A stretch of DNA of 64,000 nucleotides from Desulfocapsa sp050291935 (GTDB lineage Bacteria; Desulfobacterota; Desulfobulbia; Desulfobulbales; Desulfocapsaceae): positions 54,072 to 118,071 of the forward strand of contig JBNKKR010000007.1 in NCBI GenBank assembly GCA_050291935.1, in the 5' to 3' direction. Shown piece after piece: positions 33,601 through 43,031 of this stretch. Every line of letters begins with the position of its first letter. The stretch's first letter is position 1. The notes beneath the pieces are model-generated. The model saw only the letters and a program-made list of their open reading frames with translations, made no database searches and was not told where the DNA came from. Made by a program: the position numbers and the translations under genes.

Positions 33601-34451
33601 ATTGATGTTTCAGCAACGTTGGTGGCCACCACAATTTTTACTTTGCTTGAGCGTTGAAATATCTTTTTCTGATCAGCGGCCTGTAATCTGCCAAACATGG
33701 GGAGGATAAGGGTATCCGGCAATGTTTCCGCAAGCAGTTTACAGCATTCTCTGATATCCTTTTCCGTTGGGAGAAAGACAAGGGTGTCTTCAGGGATTTC
33801 AGTTTGGTGCAGTGTGGAAACGCTCTTTACACACTGTTCCACATAGGAGCTGTCATCATCAGCGGGTGGTTCCACATGGTGCACTGTTACGGGATAGCTT
33901 CTTCCTTCCACTTCTAGGATCGGGGCATGATTAAAGTGGGCGGCGAAGATGGCGGTATCAATGGTGGCCGAAGTGATAATGAGTTTAAGCTCCGGTCTTT
34001 TGGGTAGAAGTTTTTTTAAATATCCCAAAAGAAAATCAATGTTTAGACTCCTTTCATGGGCTTCATCAAGTATGATGACCCCGTAGTTGTTCAGTGCCTG
34101 ATCATTTCTGGTCTCAGCAAGTAAAACACCATCGGTCATAAATTTTATTCTGGTCTCTTTCTTACTGGTTTTATCATGGAACCTGATTTTATATCCCACC
34201 ATATGGCCATTGTCCTGCAACTCAGAGGCAACACGGGAAGCAACAGAGATGGCGGCCACCCGGCGTGGTTGGGTGCAGCCTATCAGTGAGGAAGCAAAAG
34301 GAGCGTTCTCAAGACAAAATTTTGGGATCTGGGTGGTCTTGCCGGATCCGGTTTCACCTGCAACAACAATAACTTGATGTTTTTCAAGAAGAGTAATAAA
34401 TTCTTCACGGTAAGCGACGATGGGAAGATCTGAAGGGTAATACAGTTGCAT
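30687..34451 (-). CDS. hrpA: ATP-dependent RNA helicase HrpA
   Basis: The DEAH-box helicase has 1254 residues, near the usual 1300. Motif I is GETGSGKTTQIPK, motif II DEAHERSLNIDF, motif III SATID, and motif VI QRMGRCGRVGPG. The helicase-associated HA2 and OB-fold regions follow and then the long DUF3418 C-terminal domain (SPGKEDDGVTVRIPL). HrpA is known to act on translating ribosomes and mRNA processing in E. coli. It converges on the CofD-like gene with only 7 bp between stops, next to a CCCC/GGGG mini-hairpin. Confidence 0.95.
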   Translation of the reverse strand: MQLYYPSDLPIVAYREEFITLLEKHQVIVVAGETGSGKTTQIPKFCLENAPFASSLIGCTQPRRVAAISVASRVASELQDNGHMVGYKIRFHDKTSKKETRIKFMTDGVLLAETRNDQALNNYGVIILDEAHERSLNIDFLLGYLKKLLPKRPELKLIITSATIDTAIFAAHFNHAPILEVEGRSYPVTVHHVEPPADDDSSYVEQCVKSVSTLHQTEIPEDTLVFLPTEKDIRECCKLLAETLPDTLILPMFGRLQAADQKKIFQRSSKVKIVVATNVAETSITVPGIRYVVDTGLARISQYNVRARTTSLPITRISKASADQRMGRCGRVGPGICLRLYSEEDYDSRDQYTLPEIKRSNLADVILQMISMRLGSPFAFPFIEPPHPGAIRDGYALLRELNALEDETTLSPIGKIMARLPIDPQISRILIAARDNNCLREIKIIAPALAIQNPRIRPAERENEADKAHQQFTHKQSDFLALLNIWNLFHNVKEQGLSWNRLKKFCKSHFLSFQRMREWIDLHEQLGRILEREKGFIDNTGDASYAAIHKSLCTGFIRNIGQKKENEKKIYQGAGAKEFMVFPGSQQFNSAGRWIIGASFLETNRLYGLCVATIDEKWLIETAEHLIKRSWSNPRWSKKRGQVIGDEKITLFGLIITADKTVNYGRTTLANRMEARQLFIQHALLAKEILGDYPFLQKNSKLLTHWQQTEERLRKRDLVVDDATLHQFYEKRLPQSVYDTFTLNRFLRKKKDHNFLEMTEKDILGRKPEDSELQDFPKYLNIGEHKLRLTYNLSPGKEDDGVTVRIPLQEVDNFSPLPFDWLVPGLLQEKVIFLLRGLPKRIRKKLIPIGETADLLLDDCNHYRGSLLEALERGVQKRFQLHIDRNDWPTQFPPHLVMRYQLYDTNGRDVVAGRQLQELSNSSAPSSKKIAKSPKNIQKLERWQNKIFTSWDFAGLEKRTPFFTAGGEIAGYLYPALRIEKNKGGVSVHFESDQMYATECTTKAYHYLYQLQFKEQYKNLKKYCHTALSGPSSFWLANLLGNRQTASENVLFFIMQSLFSQELETITCKEDFAKSVSRIRRKGVYRKGQTVCDSVMRVLRKRREAYDHITRFKDLAQKSKTYNKAQFQEYDALVEEILPNNFLTLFTLTDLEKCPLFFQALMIRVERAHASLHKDAKKAKQLTPYLHKLASLPDDLSPLPRECKEEIRRYKTMLNEYRVLVFAPELSTSAKVSAKKLKKQWQEVQKMCPCRLPS

Positions 34452-34593
34452 GGGAAATAGGTGTGTATTGCGGGGAAATATGCTATAGCATGGCAGTAAT
34501 AGAATAGATCATCAAGGATCTCCACATAGTCTTCTAGCAATTGATACTAAATTACTTTCCATGCAGTGTCACCCAAAAGAGTGAAATATTTCA

Positions 34594-37083
34594 ATGAGCC
34601 GAATTGAAGTAGCCGTTGCGGCACCCCTATCAAAAACTTTTTCCTACTCCTGTGATCTTGAAGAGGTCGGGAATCCCATTGGCCGCCGCGTTCTGATATC
34701 TTTTGGGAAACAACGACTTACCGGCTATGTACTGGGGCTGCAACCGGAGGAGGATGTGGCCTTTCGTATTTTGCCGGTCCATTCTTTTTTAGATCCTTCC
34801 CCGCTTTTTCCCGAAAATCTTGTGCCCTTTTTTAGATGGATTGCGAACTACTACCACTTTCCCATTGGTGAAGTGATAAAGACGGCCCTTCCTGGTGGTT
34901 TGAGCCCGAAAAATCGCTCTATTCTAAGGCTTATAGAAAAAGAAATGGGGACAGTACCCGTATGGCCAGAAAATGAACAAGCCGCACCCCAGTGGTACGA
35001 AAAACTTGTGCAGGAAAAACAGTTAAGCGCTGCACAGAGCAAAAAGCTTTTGAAAGACAAGAGATGGGTAACGCTTTTCAAAAAGTGGCGAGAAGAGGGG
35101 CTGGTTGAAATTGTCGATGTGCTCTCAAAAGAGACGGTGGGGGCAAAAAAGGAGCTCTGTTATAGAGTGAATGCGAAGATTCCCCTGCCTTCTTCAGAAG
35201 ACAAAGCACATCTTAAAGAGATGTCCGGGCAGGAGGCGAATGGCACAAAACTTACCATCCCCATGCTACGCACATTGTATTGGCTTTCCACTCTAGCAAA
35301 GGAGCAGGGAAGAGAACTTGTGGCTGCCAAGGATGTTCGAAAAAAATACAGTGGCGCTTCCAGGGCACTTAATACCCTTGAAGAAAGCGGTATTATAAAG
35401 TCGCAGCAGCGCAGGATATTTAGAAACCCCTTTGGGGAACCCTTACGTTTCTATCCTGAGCCAAAGGTTTTAACCAAAGAACAGGATCAGGTCTTATCTT
35501 CTCTTCTCCCGGCCATTACGAAAAAATCCTTTCATACCTTCTTATTACATGGGGTGACCGGCTGCGGCAAAACGGAAGTATACCTGCAAGCTGCTGCAAA
35601 GACACTACAAGCCGGGCGCGATGTGTTGGTGCTTGTTCCTGAAATTGCCCTTGCAACGCAGCTTGAGGCCCATTTTGTTTCCCGTTTTAAAGACCAGGTT
35701 GTGGTGTTGCACTCCGGATTAAGCAAAGGGGAACGATTTGATCAGTGGAGTTTGGCGGCAAGTGGAAAAGGAAAAATCGTTATTGGTGCACGATCGGCAG
35801 TCTTTGCCCCCCTTGCTGATCCTGGTCTTATTGTGGTGGATGAAGAGCATGACAGCGCGTACAAACAAGACGATGGGCTCCGATATCAGGGACGTGATCT
35901 TGCGATACTCCGTGGCCATATGAACCAGGCGGTGGTCCTCCTTGGTTCGGGTACGCCAACAATTAGTAGTTATGCAAAGGCAAGAGAAGGGAAATTTAGC
36001 CTGTTAACAATGCAGAAACGAGTGGAAAACAGGCCACTTCCCGAAATTACCATTGTTGATTTGAAGGACAAGGAGGCAAATACCCGGGGTGATTGCATCG
36101 GACGGGAACTGGAGTCTTCACTTGCCCTTAACTTGCAAAACGAAAAACAATCCATTCTTTTGTTGAACAGGCGGGGGTTTTCTTCAACTTATCTCTGCCG
36201 GGATTGTGGAGAGCCGGTGCGCTGCGCGCATTGCCATGTGTCACTTACCTACCATAAACGACATAAAAAATTGATCTGTCACTATTGTGGATTTTCCTTG
36301 GTGGAGGGTGTTGTTTGCAGTGGGTGTAGATCCAGCAATCTTATTCCCGTGGGTTTTGGTACAGAACGGGTGGAAGACGAGGTGAGAAGAAAATTTCCTG
36401 AGGCCAGGGTGGCAAGGATTGATTCCGATAGTGCCGCGGATAGAAAAAAGTTTTTGGCACTCCTTAAGCAGATGCATGATCGGCAGATTGATATTTTGAT
36501 TGGTACCCAGATGATTGCCAAAGGGCACGATTTTCCACATGTAACTCTGGTGGGAGTGATATGGGCAGATGGCGGCTTAACCATTCCCGATTTTCGGGGA
36601 GCAGAGCGAAGCTATCAATTATTGTCTCAGGTGGCCGGACGGGCGGGTAGAGGGAAATATCCAGGTAAAGTTATCATCCAAACCCTTCGTCCCGAACATT
36701 ATGCCATTCAGTTGGCGGCGGTTCACGACTATAATGGTCTGTTTGATAAAGAGATAGAGCTTAGAAAAAATCCCCTTTTCCCACCCTTTGTACGTCTTGC
36801 TAACATTAGGTTTTCCGGGAGCATTGAGGCGCAGGTGCAGGCAACTGCTACCCGGGTGGCAATACTTTGTCAAAGCAAAAAAGATAAAAATACCGAGATA
36901 TTGGGACCGGCTCCATCGCCAATAGATCGTCTGCGCGACAGGTATAGATGGCAGCTCTTGTTAAAGGCCAAGGAGACTGCCAAATTACATGAAATGTGCT
37001 CGCTTATCCTTGAGCACTATCCAAGCCTTTGCAAGGGGGACATTCGGATTGCTTTGGATGTCGATCCAGAAAGCATGATGTGA
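34594..37083 (+). CDS. priA: primosomal protein N' (replication restart helicase)
   Basis: PriA recognises stalled forks and reloads the replicative helicase. The 829-residue protein has the N-terminal 3'-BD-like DNA-binding region, Walker A GVTGCGKTEVYLQAA near residue 322, the DEEH box, and a zinc-binding insertion of eight cysteines (CRDCGEPVRCAHCHVSL ... CHYCGFSL ... CSGCRSSN). Motif VI is SQVAGRAGRG. The hrpA and priA genes diverge from 34452-34593. Confidence 0.96.
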   Translation: MSRIEVAVAAPLSKTFSYSCDLEEVGNPIGRRVLISFGKQRLTGYVLGLQPEEDVAFRILPVHSFLDPSPLFPENLVPFFRWIANYYHFPIGEVIKTALPGGLSPKNRSILRLIEKEMGTVPVWPENEQAAPQWYEKLVQEKQLSAAQSKKLLKDKRWVTLFKKWREEGLVEIVDVLSKETVGAKKELCYRVNAKIPLPSSEDKAHLKEMSGQEANGTKLTIPMLRTLYWLSTLAKEQGRELVAAKDVRKKYSGASRALNTLEESGIIKSQQRRIFRNPFGEPLRFYPEPKVLTKEQDQVLSSLLPAITKKSFHTFLLHGVTGCGKTEVYLQAAAKTLQAGRDVLVLVPEIALATQLEAHFVSRFKDQVVVLHSGLSKGERFDQWSLAASGKGKIVIGARSAVFAPLADPGLIVVDEEHDSAYKQDDGLRYQGRDLAILRGHMNQAVVLLGSGTPTISSYAKAREGKFSLLTMQKRVENRPLPEITIVDLKDKEANTRGDCIGRELESSLALNLQNEKQSILLLNRRGFSSTYLCRDCGEPVRCAHCHVSLTYHKRHKKLICHYCGFSLVEGVVCSGCRSSNLIPVGFGTERVEDEVRRKFPEARVARIDSDSAADRKKFLALLKQMHDRQIDILIGTQMIAKGHDFPHVTLVGVIWADGGLTIPDFRGAERSYQLLSQVAGRAGRGKYPGKVIIQTLRPEHYAIQLAAVHDYNGLFDKEIELRKNPLFPPFVRLANIRFSGSIEAQVQATATRVAILCQSKKDKNTEILGPAPSPIDRLRDRYRWQLLLKAKETAKLHEMCSLILEHYPSLCKGDIRIALDVDPESMM

Positions 37084-37098
37084 TCTTGTGAGCTCTTC

Positions 37099-37788
37099 TC
37101 AGGAAAAAAGTCGCTTTAAGGAATCGAGCTCTTCATCCACCTCCATAAGAAGGATCTGGGCCAGGGCATTGAGGGTGACAATGGCATTCTTGTCCGCATC
37201 CAGTTTTGAGGTCATATTAATCCTTTTGAGAATCCCTTCGTTGACCATCTGAATTTCTTCGTAATGTTCCTCAATTTTTTCCATGACAAAATCACAGCTT
37301 AGCCCACTCTTATGGGAAAAATATTGACGCAATAAATAGGCCGAAGCGGAACGGTACATGGATTCTTCCACTGTTGCAAAGGGCAAATGAAAACAGGCCA
37401 TTGGCTTTAAAATGCACATGCTGGGGCAACCGCTGGTGGCCATGATAATGCCCATAATTGAGGCCAGGCCCTCCTGGACAGTCGTTTCCTTTGAACAGGT
37501 CCTTGCCGCTGAAATACAGGAAACCTGGCAGGAACGATGGGATGGAGTCTCTTTAAAGGCGTGGACCAGCTCGGCAATGTTTCGTGAAATGGGACAGTAA
37601 TTATGCTCTTCGGGTGCAAGCTTGCAGCACCGACAACGTGCGACACCCAAAAGTGCCCAGTCAGGCGGTGGGCTGTTTGAAGGTTTATAGAAGAGCGTTT
37701 CCTTATCAAGTTTAATAAGAAAGCGTTTCTTACTATTATCCGGGAAATTAAAATGATAACTAAATGCTACTTCATCCATGGTTGCCAT
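37099..37788 (-). CDS. conserved hypothetical protein (DUF6901-like)
   Basis: The 229-residue soluble protein has an N-terminal part with WALLGVARCRCCKLAPEEHNYCPISRNI, a cysteine cluster that could bind metal. A central block, TVQEGLASIMGIIMATSGCPSM, then PMACFHLPFATVEESMYRSASAYLLRQYF, is followed by a helical C-terminus. From memory this is the pattern of the family catalogued as DUF6901; no function is known. It converges on priA with a 15-bp gap. The 216 bp upstream (37789-38004) hold no recognisable gene. Confidence 0.75.
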   Translation of the reverse strand: MATMDEVAFSYHFNFPDNSKKRFLIKLDKETLFYKPSNSPPPDWALLGVARCRCCKLAPEEHNYCPISRNIAELVHAFKETPSHRSCQVSCISAARTCSKETTVQEGLASIMGIIMATSGCPSMCILKPMACFHLPFATVEESMYRSASAYLLRQYFSHKSGLSCDFVMEKIEEHYEEIQMVNEGILKRINMTSKLDADKNAIVTLNALAQILLMEVDEELDSLKRLFS

Positions 37789-38004
37789 ACTTTTCTGTTG
37801 CTATCCAACAGTACATTTTTTTGCCATTGCAGTGGCCAGGGGACCCACGATTTTGTTAAAAAAAATATCACAAGCATACATACTATTAGTCTTCAGAAAA
37901 TCACTTTGCAATGGAGAAAACGGTCAACAATGGGCAATGTTTTCACGTCATATTGTCTGATATATCGTGTTTTCAATATGATCCGCACTATCCATTGGCA
38001 ACCG

Positions 38005-39555
38005 TTAAAATTTATACCACTTTTTCTTTTTGCTAAATGCGGCAACTCTGTTTCTTCCAGCTTCTTTGGCATCATAGAGTGCTGTATCCGCCTGGTTGAT
38101 AAAAGTATCCTTACTAAAATCGTCTGTAGTTATGGGCTTGTTGCTTGAAACACCAAAGCTTGCCGTAATGTGATACTCCTCTTTCCCATCGTCAAAGGTG
38201 GTTTCATCAATCACCGTACGTAATTTTTCCGCCACGGCCATGGCTTCGGACGTTGATGTATCCGGCAAAATAAGGACAAACTCTTCTCCTCCGTACCTTG
38301 CCAGGGTGTCATACTGGCGAATTTCTTTTTTCAAGGCACCGCTAAAGGCTTTGAGGATAAAATCGCCAACCTGATGCCCGTAGGTGTCGTTAAATTTTTT
38401 GAAAAAATCGATATCAATGAGCACCAGAGCGATCTCCGTTTCATTTCGTAGTGCTCGACTGATTTCATTTTCAAGACTGTTTTGGAAATATCTGTGATTA
38501 TAGATCTGGGTAAGACCATCAATATTTGCCAGGTTGTCAAGGATTGCATTTTTTTCTTTGAGCTCTTCCGTTAGGTTTTCAAGGCTGATTTTTGCCTTGA
38601 TAAGCTCTTGATTCATTTGGTCAAAATCAAGATTCATCAGGCTTAACCTGATATTTGCCTCCTGCAAAATCTCCTGGATTGATTTTGTGTTTGCTATGCG
38701 TAAACCAAAATATTCACCGGCCTGATCCACCTGGATATGTACCTCATTGAGGACGTGTTCAAGGTCTTCGTTTTTTAGTCCCAGAAGTGTTTTTGCCTCC
38801 CTTCGAAAACGCTTATGAAATTCCTCCGGTTTGTCCGAATAGAGGATGGAGACTAAAATGTCTGATAAGTAGACAGCCTTACAGGTTGTTTCTATCTTAG
38901 TGTCTTTTCCGTCATAGCGTTGTGGATCATGATGATAAAAAATGGGAAGGAGGAGGACTTCAGGAAAGCCCCAGCTTTTGGCCACCTCATACCCTATGAC
39001 GTTGTGTCTGGTCCCAAATATTTCCTCTTCCAGTGTGAGACTGTCGTATTGGCTTTCTGCGACTTTTCTGAGGACTTCCTCATATTCCTTATGAAATGTT
39101 CTGGCCAAAATAAGCTCGCCCAGATTTTGCAAAAGGCCGCAGATAAATATTTCTTCGGTGTCAGCACCTTTAACCCTCTCCATTATAAGTTTTGCAGCAA
39201 CTGCGCGGGCAAGTGAGTTTTTCCAGAACTTCTCAAAATCGAACTGGCTCTTCTTCTTTCCTCCTTTCATACTGAGAAAGGAGAAGGAAAGGACTAGACT
39301 TCGAACGGCATTGATACCCAGAATGGAAACGGCCTGATTGATAGAACTGATCTGCTGGGCAAAACTGTAAAAGGAAGAATTGGAAACTTTTAGAATTTTA
39401 GCAGAAAGGGCGACGTCTTTGGAAACAAGATCTGCAATATCGGAAAGGGTGGTGTCCTCACGCGCTGTGAGGGTAATTATTTCTGAAGCAACAGTTGGTA
39501 AAGTTGGTAATTCATCGGAACTGAGCACCGCTGCTAAGGTCTTTTCTTGATTCAT
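38005..39555 (-). CDS. HDOD-GGDEF protein, predicted diguanylate cyclase
   Basis: The N-terminal half (about residues 15-250) is an HDOD domain (LPTLPTVASEIITL; VALSAKILKVSNSSFYSF; INAVRSLVLSFSFLS), which is HD-like but lacks a full HD metal motif. A helical linker with heptads (about 290-345) leads to a GGDEF domain with an intact active site, RYGGEEFVLILP, and an RxxD inhibitory site (RQYD) five residues before it. It should therefore make cyclic di-GMP with product inhibition. The ATG at 39555 follows GAAGAGGGA; upstream in-frame starts add an unlikely tail. Confidence 0.93.
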   Translation of the reverse strand: MNQEKTLAAVLSSDELPTLPTVASEIITLTAREDTTLSDIADLVSKDVALSAKILKVSNSSFYSFAQQISSINQAVSILGINAVRSLVLSFSFLSMKGGKKKSQFDFEKFWKNSLARAVAAKLIMERVKGADTEEIFICGLLQNLGELILARTFHKEYEEVLRKVAESQYDSLTLEEEIFGTRHNVIGYEVAKSWGFPEVLLLPIFYHHDPQRYDGKDTKIETTCKAVYLSDILVSILYSDKPEEFHKRFRREAKTLLGLKNEDLEHVLNEVHIQVDQAGEYFGLRIANTKSIQEILQEANIRLSLMNLDFDQMNQELIKAKISLENLTEELKEKNAILDNLANIDGLTQIYNHRYFQNSLENEISRALRNETEIALVLIDIDFFKKFNDTYGHQVGDFILKAFSGALKKEIRQYDTLARYGGEEFVLILPDTSTSEAMAVAEKLRTVIDETTFDDGKEEYHITASFGVSSNKPITTDDFSKDTFINQADTALYDAKEAGRNRVAAFSKKKKWYKF

Positions 39556-39721
39556 GTGATCCCTCTTCAAAGAATGTGTCTCTATCAATAGTAGGTCTTG
39601 ATAGAGACATTGGACAAACAACACTATAAAAAGTATATCGTTTTTATTCTTTGAATAGCAAGGGCAGGGGGAAAAAGAAGCTTGTTTCTTTTTAGATTTG
39701 TTGGTTTACTGGATTGTCTTG

Positions 39722-40072
39722 CTATGGTTTTATGTAGGAAAATCCAGCATTTTGCAGATCAATAAGCCCTACTATTCCTGCGGGAATGATCTCAACGCCA
39801 GCAGTAAGATCCTGGTGCTTGACACCAAATTTTTCAAGTGCCTTGTTACAAACCTGAAAGCGAACTCCTGCCTGGATAAGATTTTGTATTTGTTCTTGGT
39901 ATAATAATACTTTTTCGCCTGCTAACATCGCAACTCCTGGACCATTGGCCAGCAAAACAAAATCCGTTTCTTGGTCTTTAAGGGAAGCGAGGGTGTTTGC
40001 AATATTATTCAGGCCAAGTTGGAAAAGCTGGTCATTTTCAAGATCAATGTGGAATACGGCTTTGTACATCAT
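39722..40072 (-). CDS. DsrE/DsrF-like family protein
   Basis: The 116-residue protein has the DsrE fold pattern: YKAVFHIDLENDQLFQLGLNNIANTL, VLLANGPGVAML and the VRFQVCNKALEKFGV segment holding the single candidate catalytic cysteine. In sulfur-oxidising bacteria DsrE-type proteins carry sulfur on such a cysteine; many sulfate reducers have single-Cys relatives of unknown role. It ends 35 bp after the KamA-family gene in the direction of transcription, so the two may be co-expressed (21-bp gap). Confidence 0.85.
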   Translation of the reverse strand: MMYKAVFHIDLENDQLFQLGLNNIANTLASLKDQETDFVLLANGPGVAMLAGEKVLLYQEQIQNLIQAGVRFQVCNKALEKFGVKHQDLTAGVEIIPAGIVGLIDLQNAGFSYIKP

Positions 40073-40093
40073 GTTTTTTCCTCTGTTTGATGT

Positions 40094-41137
40094 TTATTGG
40101 GTTGCTTCCGGGTACGAGCAAATCTCACCGCAATAGTTGGTAAAACTTAATTGCTCGCCTCTGGAAAGGATATAGTTAGGGGTTAACGGTATCTTTCCTT
40201 TGCCACCGGGACCATCCAGTGCCAAGGTGGGGATTGCCATACCGGAAACGGAACCTATTAATTGCTTCATTATCTCAACCCCTGTATCGCTGTGGGTCCT
40301 GAAATGATCGGTTCCAAGGCTGAGATCTCCCTGGAAGAGGTAGTACGGTTTCACCCGCATTTTCAAGAGACCGGTGAAGAGTTTTTTAAGTGTTTGCGCG
40401 TTATCGTTAATCCCCTTTAAAAGAACTGTCTGGCAGCCAAGGGGGATACCACTGTCGCTAAGACGTTCACAGGCCTTCTTTGCTTCTTTGGTGAGTTCTC
40501 GTGGATGATTAAAGTGGGTGTTGATGTAGAGTGGATGATATCTTTTAAGTACTGCCGCGAGTTTTTTGGTGATCCGCATCGGCAGGGTGCAGGGGACACG
40601 ACTCCCTATCCTGATGACTTCAAGATGCGGAATGGCACGTAATCTTTTTAAAATGTAATCCAGCTTTTCATCTGCTAAGAGCAATGGATCGCCACCCGAG
40701 AGAAGCACTTCCCGGATGGTCTTTGTCTTTTGCAAATATTCAATACCCTGGGCAATGTACTTTTCACTTGTTCGCATTGTGCTTTTCCCAACCATCCTTT
40801 TGCGCGTGCAAAACCTGCAATACATGGCGCATTCCGATGCGACAAAAAGAAGTGCCCTGTCCGGGTATTTATGGACAATAGCGGGAACGGGGCTTAAGGC
40901 CTCTTCGGCCAGTGGGTCAGCGATACAAACCCTATCTTCAAGTTCTAGCTGACTGGGGACCGCTTGCTTCCAGATTGGATCATTCACCTTCTCAATTAAC
41001 CCTAAATAATAGCCGTTGATCCGCATGGGAAACCTTGCACAAGTATTGTCCAATACAGTATAATCAAACTCAAAATGGCGTGCCAATGCAGCAGGTTTGG
41101 TTACGCTGTTTTCTAATATTTCTTTCCAGTGTGTCAT
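40094..41137 (-). CDS. KamA-family radical SAM protein (lysine 2,3-aminomutase-like)
   Basis: The 347-residue protein has the radical-SAM cluster motif CAMYCRFCTRKRMVG near residue 112, then VLLSGGDPLLLADEKLDYIL, the PLP-binding region near TNYCG/GPGGKGKIPL and INTHFNHPRELT. The CxxxCxxC sequence with TRKR is of the lysine 2,3-aminomutase (AblA/KamA) type rather than EpmB. It is shorter than clostridial KamA (about 416) and lacks its N-terminal extension. The product could be beta-lysine, used for osmoprotection as N-acetyl-beta-lysine, but no ablB acetyltransferase is adjacent. Confidence 0.85.
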   Translation of the reverse strand: MTHWKEILENSVTKPAALARHFEFDYTVLDNTCARFPMRINGYYLGLIEKVNDPIWKQAVPSQLELEDRVCIADPLAEEALSPVPAIVHKYPDRALLFVASECAMYCRFCTRKRMVGKSTMRTSEKYIAQGIEYLQKTKTIREVLLSGGDPLLLADEKLDYILKRLRAIPHLEVIRIGSRVPCTLPMRITKKLAAVLKRYHPLYINTHFNHPRELTKEAKKACERLSDSGIPLGCQTVLLKGINDNAQTLKKLFTGLLKMRVKPYYLFQGDLSLGTDHFRTHSDTGVEIMKQLIGSVSGMAIPTLALDGPGGKGKIPLTPNYILSRGEQLSFTNYCGEICSYPEATQ

Positions 41138-41211
41138 GGTGGCGCATTATGGAGGAAACAAGATGAAAAGTCAATTGTCGAGTACAGGCCGGGAAGGCCG
41201 TAGGAGAAGAC

Positions 41212-42948
41212 ATGGCAGAGAATCAGTACGGTTTTAAATACGATGAATACGGGAACACCAGAGAGATCCTGGTGTATGCCAGTGGTCCCACCATCCACAA
41301 TATCAGCTTTGTGAACAAGGGGACAGCTTTTAGCCTTTCTGAACGAAAGCGTTTGGGACTTGAAGCAGCACTTCCACCGGCGGTGAGATCCCTTGAACAT
41401 CAGGTGGAGAATTCTATTCTTAAAGTGAATGCCAAGGAATCACCCATCGAAAAATTTATCTATCTTCGTTCCCTTTTTGATCGTAACGTGGCCCTTGCCC
41501 ATGCGACCATCAAAAGCGATATCGAAAAATTGATGGGCATTATTTACACACCCACTGTGGGACTGGCAGTACAGCAATATTCTTCAATGTTTCGCCAAGC
41601 CAACGGCTTGCATTTTTATCCCGGTAATATTGATCATGCAGAGGATATTTTGCGCAGATATCTGCACAGAGATATTCGGGTTGCGGTGGTTACCGATAAT
41701 CAGGGAATCCTTGGCATTGGCGATCAAGGGGCCGGCGGTATCGCCATTTGCCTTGGGAAACTGATGTTGTATACCCAGGGAGCAGGCGTTGCACCGTGGC
41801 ACTGTTTGCCCATTTCCCTTGACGTTGGAACTGATAATGAAGCGTTGCTTGCAGATAACGAGTATTTGGGATGGAGACATCACCGCATTAAAGGGGATGA
41901 TTATCTTGAGTTTATAAGACGTTTTGCTGCTGCTTTTAGAAATGTATTTCCCAATGCCCTTTGCCAGTGGGAAGACTTTTCAAAGCAGAACGCATTTGCT
42001 ATTCGCGATAGCTATCTCCATGATTTGATATCCTTTAATGATGATATCCAGGGAACCGGAGCCGTTACCTTGGCCGGTATTTTGACAGCCATGAAAATTA
42101 AGCTTGAAAAACTCACCGATCAGGTATTTTTGGTTCATGGTGCCGGTGCCGGTGGAGTTGGCGTTGCCGAACAAATCGGTGTTGCACTGATGGAAGAAGG
42201 GCTCTCGGAAGAGGAAGCCAAAGCAAGGATCTTTACCCTCGATTCCCGTGGAGTGGTGACAACAGATCGAAATATCGAAGAGTATAAACTGAAGTTTGCC
42301 AAGGATAAGGGAAAACTTGCATGGCTGCAGGACGAAAAGAAACGGGATCTTCTTTCCGCCGTTAAAGAAGCAGGGGTTACTGTATTGATTGGTACTTCCG
42401 GGGTGGGAGGCTGTTTTACCAGGGAGGTGATAGAGGCAGTGCAGGCAAACAGTGAACGACCTGTGATTATGCCTCTGTCCAACCCCACATCAATGACTGA
42501 AGCCTTACCGGAAGATATTTATAAATGGACCGACGGAAAGGCCTTGGTTGCCACGGGAAGTCCTTTTGAACCGGTAAACCATGGTGGGAAAATCCACAGA
42601 ATCGGTCAATGTAATAATGTTTTTGTCTTTCCTGGTGTTGGTCTTGGAGTTTTGGGTTCCGGGGCAAGGGAAGTGAAACCTGAATTCTTTACAGCGGCAG
42701 CCCATGCCGTATCTGCCTGTGTTTCTAAAACTGAAATGGACGAGGGTATGTTAGTTCCTGCCGTTGACACTCTAAAAGAGGTAAGTGAAAAAGTTGCCCT
42801 TGCCGTGGCCATGGCGGCAGTGGAGCATGGTGTAAGCAGGCCCTGTGTTTTTTCTACCTTTCAGCATGAAGGGGATGAAGCCAGGATGGGTGAATTATTG
42901 CGGAAGATGCGCTGGGAACCGCAATATTTGCCAATTGTTGCTATGTGA
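41212..42948 (+). CDS. malic enzyme (malate dehydrogenase, oxaloacetate-decarboxylating)
   Basis: The enzyme decarboxylates malate to pyruvate with reduction of NAD(P). The 578-residue length and eukaryote-like motifs mark the large malic enzyme family: YTPTVGLAVQQYSSMFRQ, DNQGILGIGDQGAGGI, FNDDIQGTGAVTLAGIL and the Rossmann motif HGAGAGGVGVAEQIG. The Asp-rich pocket is intact. NAD versus NADP preference cannot be decided. A strong terminator follows. Confidence 0.93.
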   Translation: MAENQYGFKYDEYGNTREILVYASGPTIHNISFVNKGTAFSLSERKRLGLEAALPPAVRSLEHQVENSILKVNAKESPIEKFIYLRSLFDRNVALAHATIKSDIEKLMGIIYTPTVGLAVQQYSSMFRQANGLHFYPGNIDHAEDILRRYLHRDIRVAVVTDNQGILGIGDQGAGGIAICLGKLMLYTQGAGVAPWHCLPISLDVGTDNEALLADNEYLGWRHHRIKGDDYLEFIRRFAAAFRNVFPNALCQWEDFSKQNAFAIRDSYLHDLISFNDDIQGTGAVTLAGILTAMKIKLEKLTDQVFLVHGAGAGGVGVAEQIGVALMEEGLSEEEAKARIFTLDSRGVVTTDRNIEEYKLKFAKDKGKLAWLQDEKKRDLLSAVKEAGVTVLIGTSGVGGCFTREVIEAVQANSERPVIMPLSNPTSMTEALPEDIYKWTDGKALVATGSPFEPVNHGGKIHRIGQCNNVFVFPGVGLGVLGSGAREVKPEFFTAAAHAVSACVSKTEMDEGMLVPAVDTLKEVSEKVALAVAMAAVEHGVSRPCVFSTFQHEGDEARMGELLRKMRWEPQYLPIVAM

Positions 42949-42975
42949 AATAATTTAAATAAATAAGTAGTTATA

Positions 42976-43010
42976 AGGTGTCATGGCTTTGGTCCTGGCA
43001 CCTTTTTTTT
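42976..43010 (+). terminator. Rho-independent terminator after malic enzyme
   Basis: AGGTGTCA (42976-42983) pairs with TGGCACCT (42996-43003), with one G-U pair, and is followed by eight Ts. It may also serve the convergent MORN gene, which ends 22 bp beyond. Confidence 0.9.
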
Positions 43011-43031
43011 GTGTCAGTGACCAGGGAAGGT